From Curtobacterium pusillum (lineage in GTDB: Bacteria; Actinomycetota; Actinomycetes; Actinomycetales; Microbacteriaceae), in assembly GCF_007680845.1 (NCBI RefSeq), contig NZ_VEIY01000008.1, positions 124,001-188,000 on the forward strand: DNA of 64,000 nucleotides. Reading direction: 5' to 3'. Of the stretch, positions 56,938 through 64,000 are shown piece by piece. The translations under genes were made by a program, and so were the position numbers. Within the stretch, counting starts at the first letter, position 1; each line of letters starts with the position of its first letter. Under the pieces are notes generated by a model. It was not told where the DNA came from, did not search any database, and saw nothing but the letters and a program-made list of their open reading frames with translations.

Positions 56938-57768
56938 ATGACGATCGAACTCCCACGCACCGCGCTGCTCGGCGTCGGCTCGATGTCCGGCGCGATCCTC
57001 GACGGGCTGCTCGCCGCCGGACTCGACCCCAGCACCGTGACGCTCACGACGAAGTCCGAGCCGTCCGCCGCAGCGCTCAGGGCACGTGGGCTCGACGCTG
57101 CGGCGACCGACACCGACGCCGACGCGAACCGCTCGGCCGTCCGCGGGGCGTCGCTCGTCGTGCTGGGCGTGAAGCCCTACGCGATCGGGGACCTGCTCGA
57201 CGAGGTCGCCGCGGACCTCGAGCCTGGCGTCGTCGTCGTGAGCGTCGCCGTGGGGACGACCACCGCGAGCATGGAGGCGAAGGTGCCGGCCGGGGTCCGC
57301 GTGGTCCGGGCCCTGCCGAACACGCCGATCGGGGTCGGGCACGGCGTCACCGGCATCAGCGCCGGGTCCTCGACCGACGCCGACGCGGTCGCACTCGCGA
57401 CATCGGTGTTCGCCGCGTCGGGTGTGGTCATCGAGGTCCCGGAGTCGCAGCTCGACGCGCTCTCGGCGGTGTCCGGCTCCGGCCCGGCGTACGTCTTCCT
57501 CCTGGTGGAGCAGTGGCAGCAGGCGGCGGAGTCGCTCGGGTTCACCCACGAGCAGGCCGAGGCGATGGTGCAGGGCACGGTCCGCGGCGCGGTCGAGCTG
57601 CTCGCCGCGTCGGGCCAGGAGCCCGCCGCGCTGCGCAAGGCCGTGACGAGTCCGAAGGGCACCACGGAGCGTGCCGTGGCGGTGCTCCAGGACGCGGACC
57701 TCGCCGGCGCGTTCGAGCGGGCGTCCCGTGCGGCGATCGCGCGCGCCGAGGAACTCGCGAAGGGCTAG
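56938..57768 (+). CDS. proC: Pyrroline-5-carboxylate reductase
   Basis: Last step of proline synthesis. 276 residues. TALLGVGSMSGAILDGLLAA for NADP binding, LVVLGVKPYAIGDLLDEV, VRALPNTPIGVGHGVTG, and the C-terminal signature AVSGSGPAYVFLLVEQW with TSPKGTTERAVAVL. Convergent with the DHA2 gene; the two stop codons share the palindrome CTAG. Confidence 0.97.
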   Translation: MTIELPRTALLGVGSMSGAILDGLLAAGLDPSTVTLTTKSEPSAAALRARGLDAAATDTDADANRSAVRGASLVVLGVKPYAIGDLLDEVAADLEPGVVVVSVAVGTTTASMEAKVPAGVRVVRALPNTPIGVGHGVTGISAGSSTDADAVALATSVFAASGVVIEVPESQLDALSAVSGSGPAYVFLLVEQWQQAAESLGFTHEQAEAMVQGTVRGAVELLAASGQEPAALRKAVTSPKGTTERAVAVLQDADLAGAFERASRAAIARAEELAKG

Positions 57769-59264
57769 TCCGCCGACGCCGACGCCGACGCCGACGGCGA
57801 CGCCGACGCCGGCGCGCCGGCGCCGGCACTGGCACCGGCTCCGGCACGGGCCGTCCGCGCCGTCGCCCACACGACGAGCGCCGCCGCGACGACCGCGAGC
57901 ACCGACCCGCCGATCGTGACCGCAGCCTCGAACTGCTCGCCCTGCGCCGACGTCCACGGCGTCACGGCGAGCTGCCCCGTGAACACCGTCGCGAGCACCG
58001 TCCCCGCGACCGCGATCCCGACCGCCGAGGCGACCTCGGACGACGTGTCGACCAGTGCCGCGCCGATCGTCGTGCGGTCCTCCGGCAGCCCGCGCAGCAC
58101 GTTCGTGCCGGCGACCACCCCGACGACCCGCATGCCCGCGGCCACCAGGGTCAGCGCCAGCGCGATCCAGCCGTACCCGCGCGGACCGAGCAGCGCGAAC
58201 ACCGCGAGTCCCACGACGACCGCCGCGGCGCTCGACCACGCCGCGCGCTCCAGGCCCACCCGGCGGACGAACGGCCCGACGAAGGCGCTCCCGGCCAGGA
58301 GCACGACGACCTGGGGGAGCATGCCGACGGCTGCCAGTGCGGGCGGCCATCCCCACGCCAGCTGGAGCTGGAGCGTCACGAGGTACCCGAGGCCCGCGAC
58401 GGCGAGCCCGGTCGCCGCCTTGTACGCGAGCCCGCTCGAGACCAGCGGCCGCACGAGGAGGGCGAGGTCCAGCAGCGGGTGCTCGGCACGCCGCTCCCGG
58501 ACCACGAAGCCGACTCCGCCGGCGATCGCCGCGGCGGCGGTCGCCCAGCCGGTCCAGGCGTCGGGCCCGTCCTCGGCGAACCGGGTCGGGGCCACCAGGG
58601 CGAGCACGATCGTCGCCGTGCCGAGGACGGCCCCGGCCCAGTCGACCGGTGCCCGGTGCAGCCCGGCCGGGTCGTCCGCCACCACACCCCGGCGGATGCC
58701 GACGAACGCGAGCGTCGCGATCGGCACGTTGACGAGCAGGAGCACCTGCCACGGCGCGACCGCGAGCACGAGGCCGCCGAGGGTCGGGCCGACGGCCAGC
58801 CCGACCAGCCCCACGGTCGAGATCGCCGTCATCGCCCGGACTCGTCGCTCGTCGTCGTCGAACAGTCGGAACGCGAGGGCCATCGAGCCCGGAGTCGTCA
58901 TGGCCGCGGCGATCCCGGTCACGATCCGGACCGCGACGAGTTCCCCGGCCGTGGTGACGAACGCGGTCGCGAGACTCGCGAGGCCGAGCAGCACCAGCCC
59001 GACGAGCATGACCCGCCGGCGGCCGTACCGGTCCGAGACGGCACCGGAGGCGAGCATCAGCCCGCCGAAGACCACGGAGTACGCCCCGGTCACCCACTGC
59101 AGCCCGGTCGCACCCACGTCGAGGTCGCGTCCGATCGTCGGTAGGGCGACGTTCAGGATCGAGTTGTCGAGCATCTCGAAGAGGAAGACCGCCGCGAGAC
59201 CGGCGAGGGCGACCCGCGAACCACGGAGGGATCGGGGAGAGTGGGGGGACTGGACCGCAGGCAT
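57765..59264 (-). CDS. DHA2-type MFS drug exporter with low-complexity tail
   Basis: 499 residues and 14 helices. VFLFEMLDNSILNVALPTIG (helix 1, Asp in the DHA2 position), SDRYGRRRVMLVG (motif A), VRIVTGIAAAMTTPGSMALA (motif C region). The last 30 residues are Ala/Ser/Gly (GASAGAGAPASASPSASASA) from a 6-bp DNA repeat GACGCC at 57770-57810. Divergent from the TetR gene at 59308, which should repress it. Confidence 0.93.
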   Translation of the reverse strand: MPAVQSPHSPRSLRGSRVALAGLAAVFLFEMLDNSILNVALPTIGRDLDVGATGLQWVTGAYSVVFGGLMLASGAVSDRYGRRRVMLVGLVLLGLASLATAFVTTAGELVAVRIVTGIAAAMTTPGSMALAFRLFDDDERRVRAMTAISTVGLVGLAVGPTLGGLVLAVAPWQVLLLVNVPIATLAFVGIRRGVVADDPAGLHRAPVDWAGAVLGTATIVLALVAPTRFAEDGPDAWTGWATAAAAIAGGVGFVVRERRAEHPLLDLALLVRPLVSSGLAYKAATGLAVAGLGYLVTLQLQLAWGWPPALAAVGMLPQVVVLLAGSAFVGPFVRRVGLERAAWSSAAAVVVGLAVFALLGPRGYGWIALALTLVAAGMRVVGVVAGTNVLRGLPEDRTTIGAALVDTSSEVASAVGIAVAGTVLATVFTGQLAVTPWTSAQGEQFEAAVTIGGSVLAVVAAALVVWATARTARAGAGASAGAGAPASASPSASASASAD

Positions 59265-59272
59265 GCGTCTAG

Positions 59273-59287
59273 GTTAAGTCACTCAAC
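59273..59287. promoter_or_regulatory. TetR operator between exporter and repressor
   Basis: GTTAAGTCACTCAAC, a 15-bp palindrome (GTTRAGTNACTYAAC), 8 bp before the exporter start and 20 bp before the TetR start. Confidence 0.65.
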
Positions 59288-59307
59288 GTAGTCACACAAG
59301 GAGCAGG

Positions 59308-59895
59308 ATGCCGAGGACCGCGCCCCGCGGGGGACCGGAGACCCGGGCGAGGATCGCCGAGACCGCGTCCGGCATGTTCGTCGAGCGCGGCTTCGACGCG
59401 GTGACCGTCGCCCAGGTCGCGCAGGCGGCAGGGGTGTCGAGCGTCACGGTCTTCAAGCACTTCCCGCGGAAGGAGGACCTGTTCCTCGACCGCTCCGACG
59501 AGACGATCGACCTGTTCCGGGCGTCCGTCGACGGCGTCCCGCTCGACGAGGCGGTCACCGCGCTCGAGGCGCTGACCACCCGGCTCGTCGACGACCGCGC
59601 GCCGGTGTCCGGACTCGCCCCGGGTTCCGAGGCGTTCTTCCGCACGATCGCCGGGTCGCCCGCGTTGCAGGCCCGGGCACGCGAACTCGCCGCGGACGCG
59701 CAGGCGGCGCTCGCCGAGGCGACCGGCGACGAGCTCCTCGCCGCCTTCTTCGTCGCCGGCTACGCCACGGTGTTCGTCGGGACCGCGCGGCGGATCATCG
59801 CCGACGAGGACCGCGACGCCGTCGCGGCGGCGCACCGCGCCGGACTCGACCGACTCTTCCACGCGTTGCGGACCGGGGTCGCGCCCGCGACGTGA
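59308..59895 (+). CDS. TetR family repressor of the adjacent exporter
   Basis: 195 residues. Helix-turn-helix: RIAETASGMFVERGFDAVTV, AQVAQAAGVSSVTVFKHFPR, KEDLFLDR. The ligand domain has LFRASVDGVPLDEAVTALEA and AAFFVAGYATVFVGTARRII. Divergent from DHA2 with a palindrome between. Confidence 0.9.
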   Translation: MPRTAPRGGPETRARIAETASGMFVERGFDAVTVAQVAQAAGVSSVTVFKHFPRKEDLFLDRSDETIDLFRASVDGVPLDEAVTALEALTTRLVDDRAPVSGLAPGSEAFFRTIAGSPALQARARELAADAQAALAEATGDELLAAFFVAGYATVFVGTARRIIADEDRDAVAAAHRAGLDRLFHALRTGVAPAT

Positions 59896-59901
59896 CGAGC
59901 A

Positions 59902-59948
59902 GGCGGACTGGAGGGACGGTGCGGGCCCGCACCGCGCCTCCCGTCCGC
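59902..59948. repeat. Dispersed palindrome, copy 6
   Basis: GGCGGACTGGAGGGACGGTG and complement CACCGCGCCTCCCGTCCGCC with a few mismatches, after the TetR gene and at the 3' end of the convergent trkA. Confidence 0.85.
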
Positions 59949-59955
59949 CCGTCGC

Positions 59956-60648
59956 TCACTCCAGGGCGGCGAAGCGTTCCAGGTCGCCCTCGGTACCCGA
60001 GACGATGATGACGTCGTCCTGGCCGATCACGCTCTCCGGCGTGGCGGGCACGAAGGCCTTGCCCGGTGTCTTGATGCCGAGCACGGTGAGCCCGTACCGC
60101 GTGCGGATCACCGTGGTGGCCAGGTCCTTCCCGCGGACCGAGGCCGGCGGGAACATCTTGACCACGGCGAAGTCGTCGTCGAACTCGATGAAGTCGAGCA
60201 TCCGGCCGGAGACCAGGTGGGCGGTGCGCTCGCCGGCTTCGCGCTCGGGGTAGACGACGTGGTTCGCGCCGATCCGCGACAGGATCGTGCCGTGCGACCG
60301 GCTGATCGCCTTCGCCCAGATCTGCGGGATGCCGAGGTCGACCAGGTTGGCGGTGATGAGCACGCTCGACTCGAGGTCGCTGCCGGTGCCGACGACGGCG
60401 ATGGGGAAGTCCTGCGCGCCGATCTGGCGGAGCGCGTCGATGTCGGTGGCGTCGGCCTGGACCGCGTGCGTGACCCGGTCCGACCACTTCTGCACGAGCC
60501 CGGCGTCGGTGTCGACGACCAGGACCTCGCGGTCCTGCCGCTCCAGCTGTCCGGCGGTGGCGGCGCCGAACCGGCCGAGGCCGATCACGAGCACCGGGGC
60601 GTCGTGGCTGACGGCACCCAGCGGGTGCGGACGGTTGCGGTCAGCCAA
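59956..60648 (-). CDS. trkA: Trk/Ktr potassium uptake regulatory subunit
   Basis: 230 residues: TrkA-N (RCK) domain with VLVIGLGRFGAATAGQLERQ and VLVVDTDAGLV, then TrkA-C (about 150-230, GKDLATTVIRTRYGLTVLGI). Cytosolic NAD(H)/nucleotide-binding gate for TrkH. Start is TTG overlapping the trkH stop by 8 bp. KtrA would be an equally good name. Confidence 0.93.
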   Translation of the reverse strand: MADRNRPHPLGAVSHDAPVLVIGLGRFGAATAGQLERQDREVLVVDTDAGLVQKWSDRVTHAVQADATDIDALRQIGAQDFPIAVVGTGSDLESSVLITANLVDLGIPQIWAKAISRSHGTILSRIGANHVVYPEREAGERTAHLVSGRMLDFIEFDDDFAVVKMFPPASVRGKDLATTVIRTRYGLTVLGIKTPGKAFVPATPESVIGQDDVIIVSGTEGDLERFAALE

Positions 60649-62074
60649 CGATCGGCCTCTCCTCGGGACGGCGGAACAGTTGCCGGCTCTGGCTGGCGGC
60701 CAGGGCTGCGGCGATGGTCACTGTACCGACCCGGCCGAGGAACATCGTCGCGGCGAGCACGTACTTGCCCGACTCCGGCAGCTCCGCGGACACCCCCGAC
60801 GACAGCCCGCACGTGGCGAAGGCCGAGATCACCTCGAAGAGCACGCGGTCGAGGGGTTCGTGGGTGATCTGCAGCAGGACCACGGTGGCGACGGCGACGA
60901 TCGTGGCGCCCCAGAGCACGACGGCGACGGCGACACGGAGCACGTCGCTCGGGATGCGGCGACCGAACGCCTCCATGCTCTGGCGTCCGCGCGCCTCGGC
61001 GACCGCCGCGAGGAACAGCACGGCGAGGGTCGTGACCTTGATGCCGCCCGCGGTCGAGGCGGAGCCGCCGCCGATGAACATGAGCATGTCGGTGACGAGC
61101 AGGCTCGAGCCGTTGAGCTGGTCGAAGTCGACGAGGGAGAACCCGCCCGACCGCGTCATCGTGGAGAGGAAGAGCGCCTGGAACGCGGTCCGGCCGGCGC
61201 CCTCCTCACCGAAGGTCGTCGGGTTCGAGGCCTCGAGCGCGATGTAGACGACCGCGCCGCCGACGAGCAGGACGGCGCTCGTCGCCAGGGTGAGCTTCAC
61301 GTGGATCGGCCAGCGGCGGGGCGTGCGGAGCTGCTTCGTCAGTGCGCGGATCACCGGGAAGCCGATCGATCCCGCGACGACGCCGACCATGAGGAGCGAC
61401 AGGAACCAGTAGTCGTGGGCGAAGGGGGTGAGCCCGCTGGCGTTCGGCGCGAAGCCGGTGTTCGTGAACGCCATCGCGGCGTAGTAGAACGAGTCGCCGA
61501 CAGCGGTCCAGAACGGCATGCCCGCGATGAGGACGCTCGGCAGCAGGAGGAGCCCGAGGACGATCTCGATCGACAAGGTGCTGACCGCGACCGTCGCGAG
61601 CAGGGTGCCGACCTCGCCGAGGCGGACGGCCTGCCCCTCCGGCACGGCTCCGTGGTGGGTGCGGAGCGGGTTCGAGTCGCCCGCCGCCATGAGCTTCGCG
61701 CGGAGGCCGAGCTTGCGCGTGACGAAGAGCCCGAGGATCGATGCGAAGGTGAGGACGCCGACGGCGCCGATCTGGGTGCCGATCACGACGAGGGTCTTGC
61801 CGAACACCGACCAGTGCGTCGCCATGTCCACGGTCGCGAGTCCGGTCACGCAGACGACCGACGCCGCGGTGAACAGGGCGTCCGCGAAGTGCGTCGAGGT
61901 GCCGTCCGCCGCGGCCCACGGCGTCATGAAGAGGCTCGTGAAGACGAAGATCAGCGCGACGAAGACCACGATCGCCAGACGCGAGGGGGACGACCGGAGC
62001 GTGGTCCCGAACCGGGACGGCCGTCGGCGGGTCACGCCCGTCGGACGGGCCGGCGACTCGTGCCGGTCGAGCAT
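60641..62074 (-). CDS. trkH: Trk/Ktr potassium uptake membrane subunit
   Basis: 477 residues with four pore repeats (ADALFTAASVVCVTGLATVD, SFYYAAMAFTNTGFAPNASG, LFLSTMTRSGGFSLVDFDQL, VISAFATCGLSSGVSAELPE), whose Gly residues form the potassium filter, plus GGGSASTAGGIKVTTLAVLF. Imports K+ with sodium or protons under control of TrkA. KtrB-like in length. Confidence 0.94.
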   Translation of the reverse strand: MLDRHESPARPTGVTRRRPSRFGTTLRSSPSRLAIVVFVALIFVFTSLFMTPWAAADGTSTHFADALFTAASVVCVTGLATVDMATHWSVFGKTLVVIGTQIGAVGVLTFASILGLFVTRKLGLRAKLMAAGDSNPLRTHHGAVPEGQAVRLGEVGTLLATVAVSTLSIEIVLGLLLLPSVLIAGMPFWTAVGDSFYYAAMAFTNTGFAPNASGLTPFAHDYWFLSLLMVGVVAGSIGFPVIRALTKQLRTPRRWPIHVKLTLATSAVLLVGGAVVYIALEASNPTTFGEEGAGRTAFQALFLSTMTRSGGFSLVDFDQLNGSSLLVTDMLMFIGGGSASTAGGIKVTTLAVLFLAAVAEARGRQSMEAFGRRIPSDVLRVAVAVVLWGATIVAVATVVLLQITHEPLDRVLFEVISAFATCGLSSGVSAELPESGKYVLAATMFLGRVGTVTIAAALAASQSRQLFRRPEERPIVG

Positions 62075-62146
62075 CGTATGCCTCCGGGGACATGGGCGGG
62101 ACGGTTCGTCATGGTACATCCGGTACGCCCCGGATAGCCTTGCCCC

Positions 62147-62662
62147 ATGGCCGACATCTTCAGCGTCGTGGCTGATCCCACCAGGCGTGAACTGCTCGGG
62201 GCGTTGCTCGCCGCGTACGGGGCGGACGCCACCGGGGGCGAGCTGAGCGTCGGGCAGCTCGTCGAGAAGCTCGGGGTGAGCCAGCCGACCGTGTCGAAGC
62301 ACCTCCGCGTGCTGCGGGACATCGGCCTCGTGACCAGCCGCGAAGAAGGGCAGCACCGCTACTACCGCCTCGACCCCGAGCCGCTCGTCGGCATCGAGGA
62401 GTGGGTCCTCCCGTTCACGGGTGCCGTGGACGCGGACGGCACCCCGGCGACGACGGCGTGGACGCTCGACGGGCAGCCGGTCTCGGTCCGACGCAACGGT
62501 GTCGCGGGCAAGGCGACCGTCGAGGTGGGCACCGAACTCGGACGGGTGATGGCCGAGGCGTCGTACCGTGCGACGGCGGCGCTGTCCGGCGCACAGCAGG
62601 GCTGGGAGCGCGTGGTCGACCGCGGCCGCAAGCGCTTCACGAGGCGCGGCGACGAGGACTGA
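62147..62662 (+). CDS. ArsR family regulator
   Basis: 171 residues. DIFSVVADPTRRELLGALLA then SVGQLVEKLGVSQPTVSKHL and TSREEGQHRYYRLDPEPL give the winged helix (residues 3-85). The C-terminal 85 residues are basic and lack clear metal-binding Cys. Probably a non-metal sensor. Divergent from trkH; it may affect trk expression. Confidence 0.88.
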   Translation: MADIFSVVADPTRRELLGALLAAYGADATGGELSVGQLVEKLGVSQPTVSKHLRVLRDIGLVTSREEGQHRYYRLDPEPLVGIEEWVLPFTGAVDADGTPATTAWTLDGQPVSVRRNGVAGKATVEVGTELGRVMAEASYRATAALSGAQQGWERVVDRGRKRFTRRGDED

Positions 62663-62743
62663 ACCGGTCCTGGACACCGGGTCCCACGGGCCCCTACAGT
62701 TGCCAGTGACCACACAGGTCACACCGAGCCCCGAAGGCGGACC

Positions 62744-62938
62744 ATGACCGGCAGTTTCGACGACGTGCGCTTCCTCACCGTCGCTGAGGTGGCGGAGATG
62801 ATGCGCGTCTCGAAGATGACCGTCTACCGGATGGTCCACGCGGGGGAGCTCCCCGCCATCCGCTTCGGCCGGTCCTTCCGCGTCCCGGAGTCCGCCGTCG
62901 CGGACGTCCTGCGCGGGGGCATCGCCGACGTCGGCTAG
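62744..62938 (+). CDS. BldC-like helix-turn-helix protein
   Basis: 64 residues: FLTVAEVAEMMRVSKMTVYR, then MVHAGELPAIRFGRSFRVPE. MerR/excisionase-type winged helix in single-domain form. This is a chromosomal actinobacterial gene usually found before the bS22 gene, as here; a developmental or metabolic regulator of the BldC type is likely. Confidence 0.88.
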   Translation: MTGSFDDVRFLTVAEVAEMMRVSKMTVYRMVHAGELPAIRFGRSFRVPESAVADVLRGGIADVG

Positions 62939-62945
62939 CGCCGCG

Positions 62946-62975
62946 TTCGACATCACAGCGGGCAGCCAGTAGACT
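62946..62975 (+). promoter_or_regulatory. Promoter of the bS22 gene
   Basis: TTCGAC (62946-62951), 18-bp spacer, TAGACT (62970-62975), about 70 bp before the start codon. Confidence 0.6.
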
Positions 62976-63047
62976 CGACCAGGTTGATTTTCCGCGGTCT
63001 CTTCGGCCCGGTGTCCGTACATCAGCATCAGTCCGAGCGAGGTCCAC

Positions 63048-63146
63048 ATGGGTTCTGTCATCAAGAAGCGCCGCAAGCGCATGGCGAAGAAGAAGCACCG
63101 CAAGCTCCTTCGCAAGACGCGTCACCAGCGTCGCAACAAGAAGTAA
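63048..63146 (+). CDS. Small ribosomal protein bS22 (AURKAIP1/COX24 domain)
   Basis: 32 residues: [20 protein letters not shown] followed by [12 protein letters not shown]. Extremely basic. It is the known actinobacterial tiny protein of the 30S subunit, located near the anti-Shine-Dalgarno region. Easily missed because of its size. GAGG is 5-6 bp before the ATG, and a good terminator follows. Confidence 0.95.
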   Translation: MGSVIKKRRKRMAKKKHRKLLRKTRHQRRNKK

Positions 63147-63164
63147 GTCCAGTACTTGCACTCG

Positions 63165-63187
63165 AAGCCCCGGTTCGCCGGGGCTTT
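63165..63187 (+). terminator. Intrinsic terminator of the bS22 gene
   Basis: AAGCCCCGG-TTCG-CCGGGGCTTT: 9-bp stem, UUCG tetraloop, short T run. Confidence 0.9.
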
Positions 63188-63217
63188 CGTGTTCCCCGGC
63201 AGGCTTAGGCTGGTGCT

Positions 63218-63472
63218 ATGCCCGCCGTGACCCTCCTCACCAAGCCCGGCTGCCACCTCTGCGACGACGCCCGTCCGATCGTCGAACGCGTCGTGGCGGA
63301 ACACCCCGGCGTTACCCTGGAGGAGCGGTCGATCCTCGACGACGACGCCCTCCGCGAGGAGTACGCGGAAGACATCCCGGTCGTCCTGGTCGACGGTCGG
63401 GTCCACAGCAACTGGCACGTCGACGCCGACCGGCTGCACCGTGCCCTCGAGAAGGCCGAGGCCCGCGCATGA
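63218..63472 (+). CDS. Glutaredoxin-like protein (DUF836 type)
   Basis: 84 residues: VTLLTKPGCHLCDDARPIVE with the C-x-x-C redox pair, IPVVLVDGRVHSNWHVDADR. Reduces disulfides or carries electrons with an unknown partner. The stop overlaps the next gene by 4 bp. Confidence 0.88.
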   Translation: MPAVTLLTKPGCHLCDDARPIVERVVAEHPGVTLEERSILDDDALREEYAEDIPVVLVDGRVHSNWHVDADRLHRALEKAEARA

Positions 63473-63762
63473 TCCACCACGTCGTCTCCTGGACCCTGCG
63501 CGAGGACCTCGACCGCGCCGAGTCCACCGAACGGATCCGGACGCTCCTCACCGACCTCATCGGCACCGTCGGCTCGATCCGGTCGCTCGAGGTCGTCGAG
63601 AACGTCGCCTACCCGGGGAAGAACCAGGACGTCGCGGTCGTCGCGACCTTCGACGACCTCGCCGGGCTCGACGAGTACCAGGTGCACCCGCAGCACCAGG
63701 CTGCGGCAGCGGAGATCCGTGGACTGGTCACGGGGCGGGCTGCCATCGACTGGGAGGGGTGA
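63469..63762 (+). CDS. Dabb family (stress-responsive dimeric alpha/beta barrel) protein
   Basis: 97 residues: MIHHVVSWTLREDLDRAEST ... VATFDDLAGLDEYQVHPQHQ. The HHVVxW opening and the D-L-x-x-YQVHP-x-HQ motif are typical of Dabb proteins. Function is unknown. Translationally coupled to the glutaredoxin-like gene. Confidence 0.88.
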   Translation: MIHHVVSWTLREDLDRAESTERIRTLLTDLIGTVGSIRSLEVVENVAYPGKNQDVAVVATFDDLAGLDEYQVHPQHQAAAAEIRGLVTGRAAIDWEG

Positions 63763-63792
63763 GGCGCGCCTCCAGGCCGACCCCGGAACGCA

Positions 63793-63824
63793 AAGCGGCC
63801 CCCGTCCTCGGACGGGGGCCGCTT
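63793..63824. terminator. Bidirectional terminator
   Basis: AAGCGGCCCCCGTCC and GGACGGGGGCCGCTT arms around TC, between the Dabb gene and the convergent tRNA synthetase gene. It is preceded by GGAACGCAA, as in the units near 46.6 kb. Confidence 0.88.
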
Positions 63825-63840
63825 CGCGTGTGCCGGGTGA

Positions 63841-64000
63841 CTACGGGGTCAGGCGCGTCGGGCCGCGGAACAGGTACGTGACCTCGCGGATCGACGGCTC
63901 GTGCAGCGCGAGCATGAGCACGCGCGCGAGGCCCATCCCGAACCCGCCGTGCGGCGGCACGCCGTACCGGAAGAAGTCGAGGTACCAGCCGAGCTCCTCG
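63841..64000 (-). CDS. aspS: Aspartyl-tRNA synthetase, C-terminal end (N-terminus outside window)
   Basis: My translation gives the last 52 codons: a helix (ELGWYLDFFRYG), then VPPHGGFGMGLARVLMLALH, the class II motif 3 region with the ATP-binding Arg, and EVTYLFRGPTRLTP at the end. This ending resembles archaeal-type, probably non-discriminating AspRS (or AsnRS). The Glu of the usual GLER is Ala here. Confidence 0.8.
   Translation of the reverse strand, partial: EELGWYLDFFRYGVPPHGGFGMGLARVLMLALHEPSIREVTYLFRGPTRLTP

Overview
The window is high-GC DNA (roughly 70 percent by eye) with dense genes, many GTG starts and 4-bp ATGA/GTGA stop-start overlaps. Gene content points to an actinobacterium of the family Microbacteriaceae, and I would guess Curtobacterium or a close relative. 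Supporting markers are a DUF5997 gene beside a LysR-type substrate-binding protein, an actinobacterial holin-like protein, the tiny basic ribosomal protein bS22 with a BldC-like helix-turn-helix gene upstream, an aspartyl-tRNA synthetase end with archaeal-type motifs, and many DHA2 transporters paired with TetR repressors. The genus is inference; the family-level call is firmer.

Layout. 1-2 kb: 5' part of a DHA2 exporter (minus) and an acylphosphatase. 1.4-7.1 kb: NAD biosynthesis operon nrtR-nadA-nadB-nadC-cysteine desulfurase, in which a NUDIX-type regulator probably controls de novo NAD synthesis and the desulfurase probably supplies sulfur for the NadA Fe-S cluster. 7.2-10.1 kb: small membrane protein, a run of C-rich-loop hairpins resembling 6C RNA, a small conserved protein, a MSMEG_6728-type protein, an FMN reductase and aroQ, with a repeat-filled 0.5 kb convergent gap. 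10.2-12.6 kb: sodium:solute symporter plus a small partner, then two tandem copies of what look like small RNA genes, each with its own promoter and terminator. 12.6-20.6 kb: single genes (VOC, 3-methyladenine glycosylase, DJ-1/PfpI, LysR-like/DUF5997, membrane proteins, DHA2 exporter with TetR and Lrp, GNAT). 20.7-28.2 kb: cell-surface locus with a secreted Ala/Pro-rich protein, a sortase-anchored protein with nine chaplin-like repeats, a membrane esterase and an MprF-like protein. 28.4-30.5 kb: FMN riboswitch and ribE-ribB-ribH. 30.7-38.1 kb: TetR, sugar ABC transporter, fused Gfo/Idh-aldo/keto reductase and LacI regulator with operator pairs. 38.3-46.5 kb: DHA2 exporter, flavin reductase behind a MerR-type promoter, superoxide dismutase, TetR, PfkB kinase, serine hydrolase, photolyase and MarR.

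46.7-52.9 kb is an integrated mobile element bounded by a 28-bp direct repeat. It carries a tyrosine integrase, a HIRAN-domain protein, an excisionase-like gene, a winged-helix replication-type protein, three small unknown genes and a stand-alone TIR-domain protein that is the best candidate for an anti-phage effector. 53-64 kb returns to the chromosome: an OmpR-type winged-helix protein preceded by a leaderless 33-codon ORF, upp, tadA, CDF transporter, proC, DHA2/TetR pair, Trk potassium uptake, ArsR, BldC-like protein, bS22, glutaredoxin-like protein, Dabb protein and the C-terminus of AspRS.

An imperfect palindrome of about 40 bp recurs at least six times between genes (12.2, 28.2, 38.1, 41.4, 54.3 and 59.9 kb) and appears to be a genome-wide intergenic repeat or terminator. 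A rearranged copy seems to lie inside nadB. I saw no tRNA or rRNA gene and no CRISPR array.
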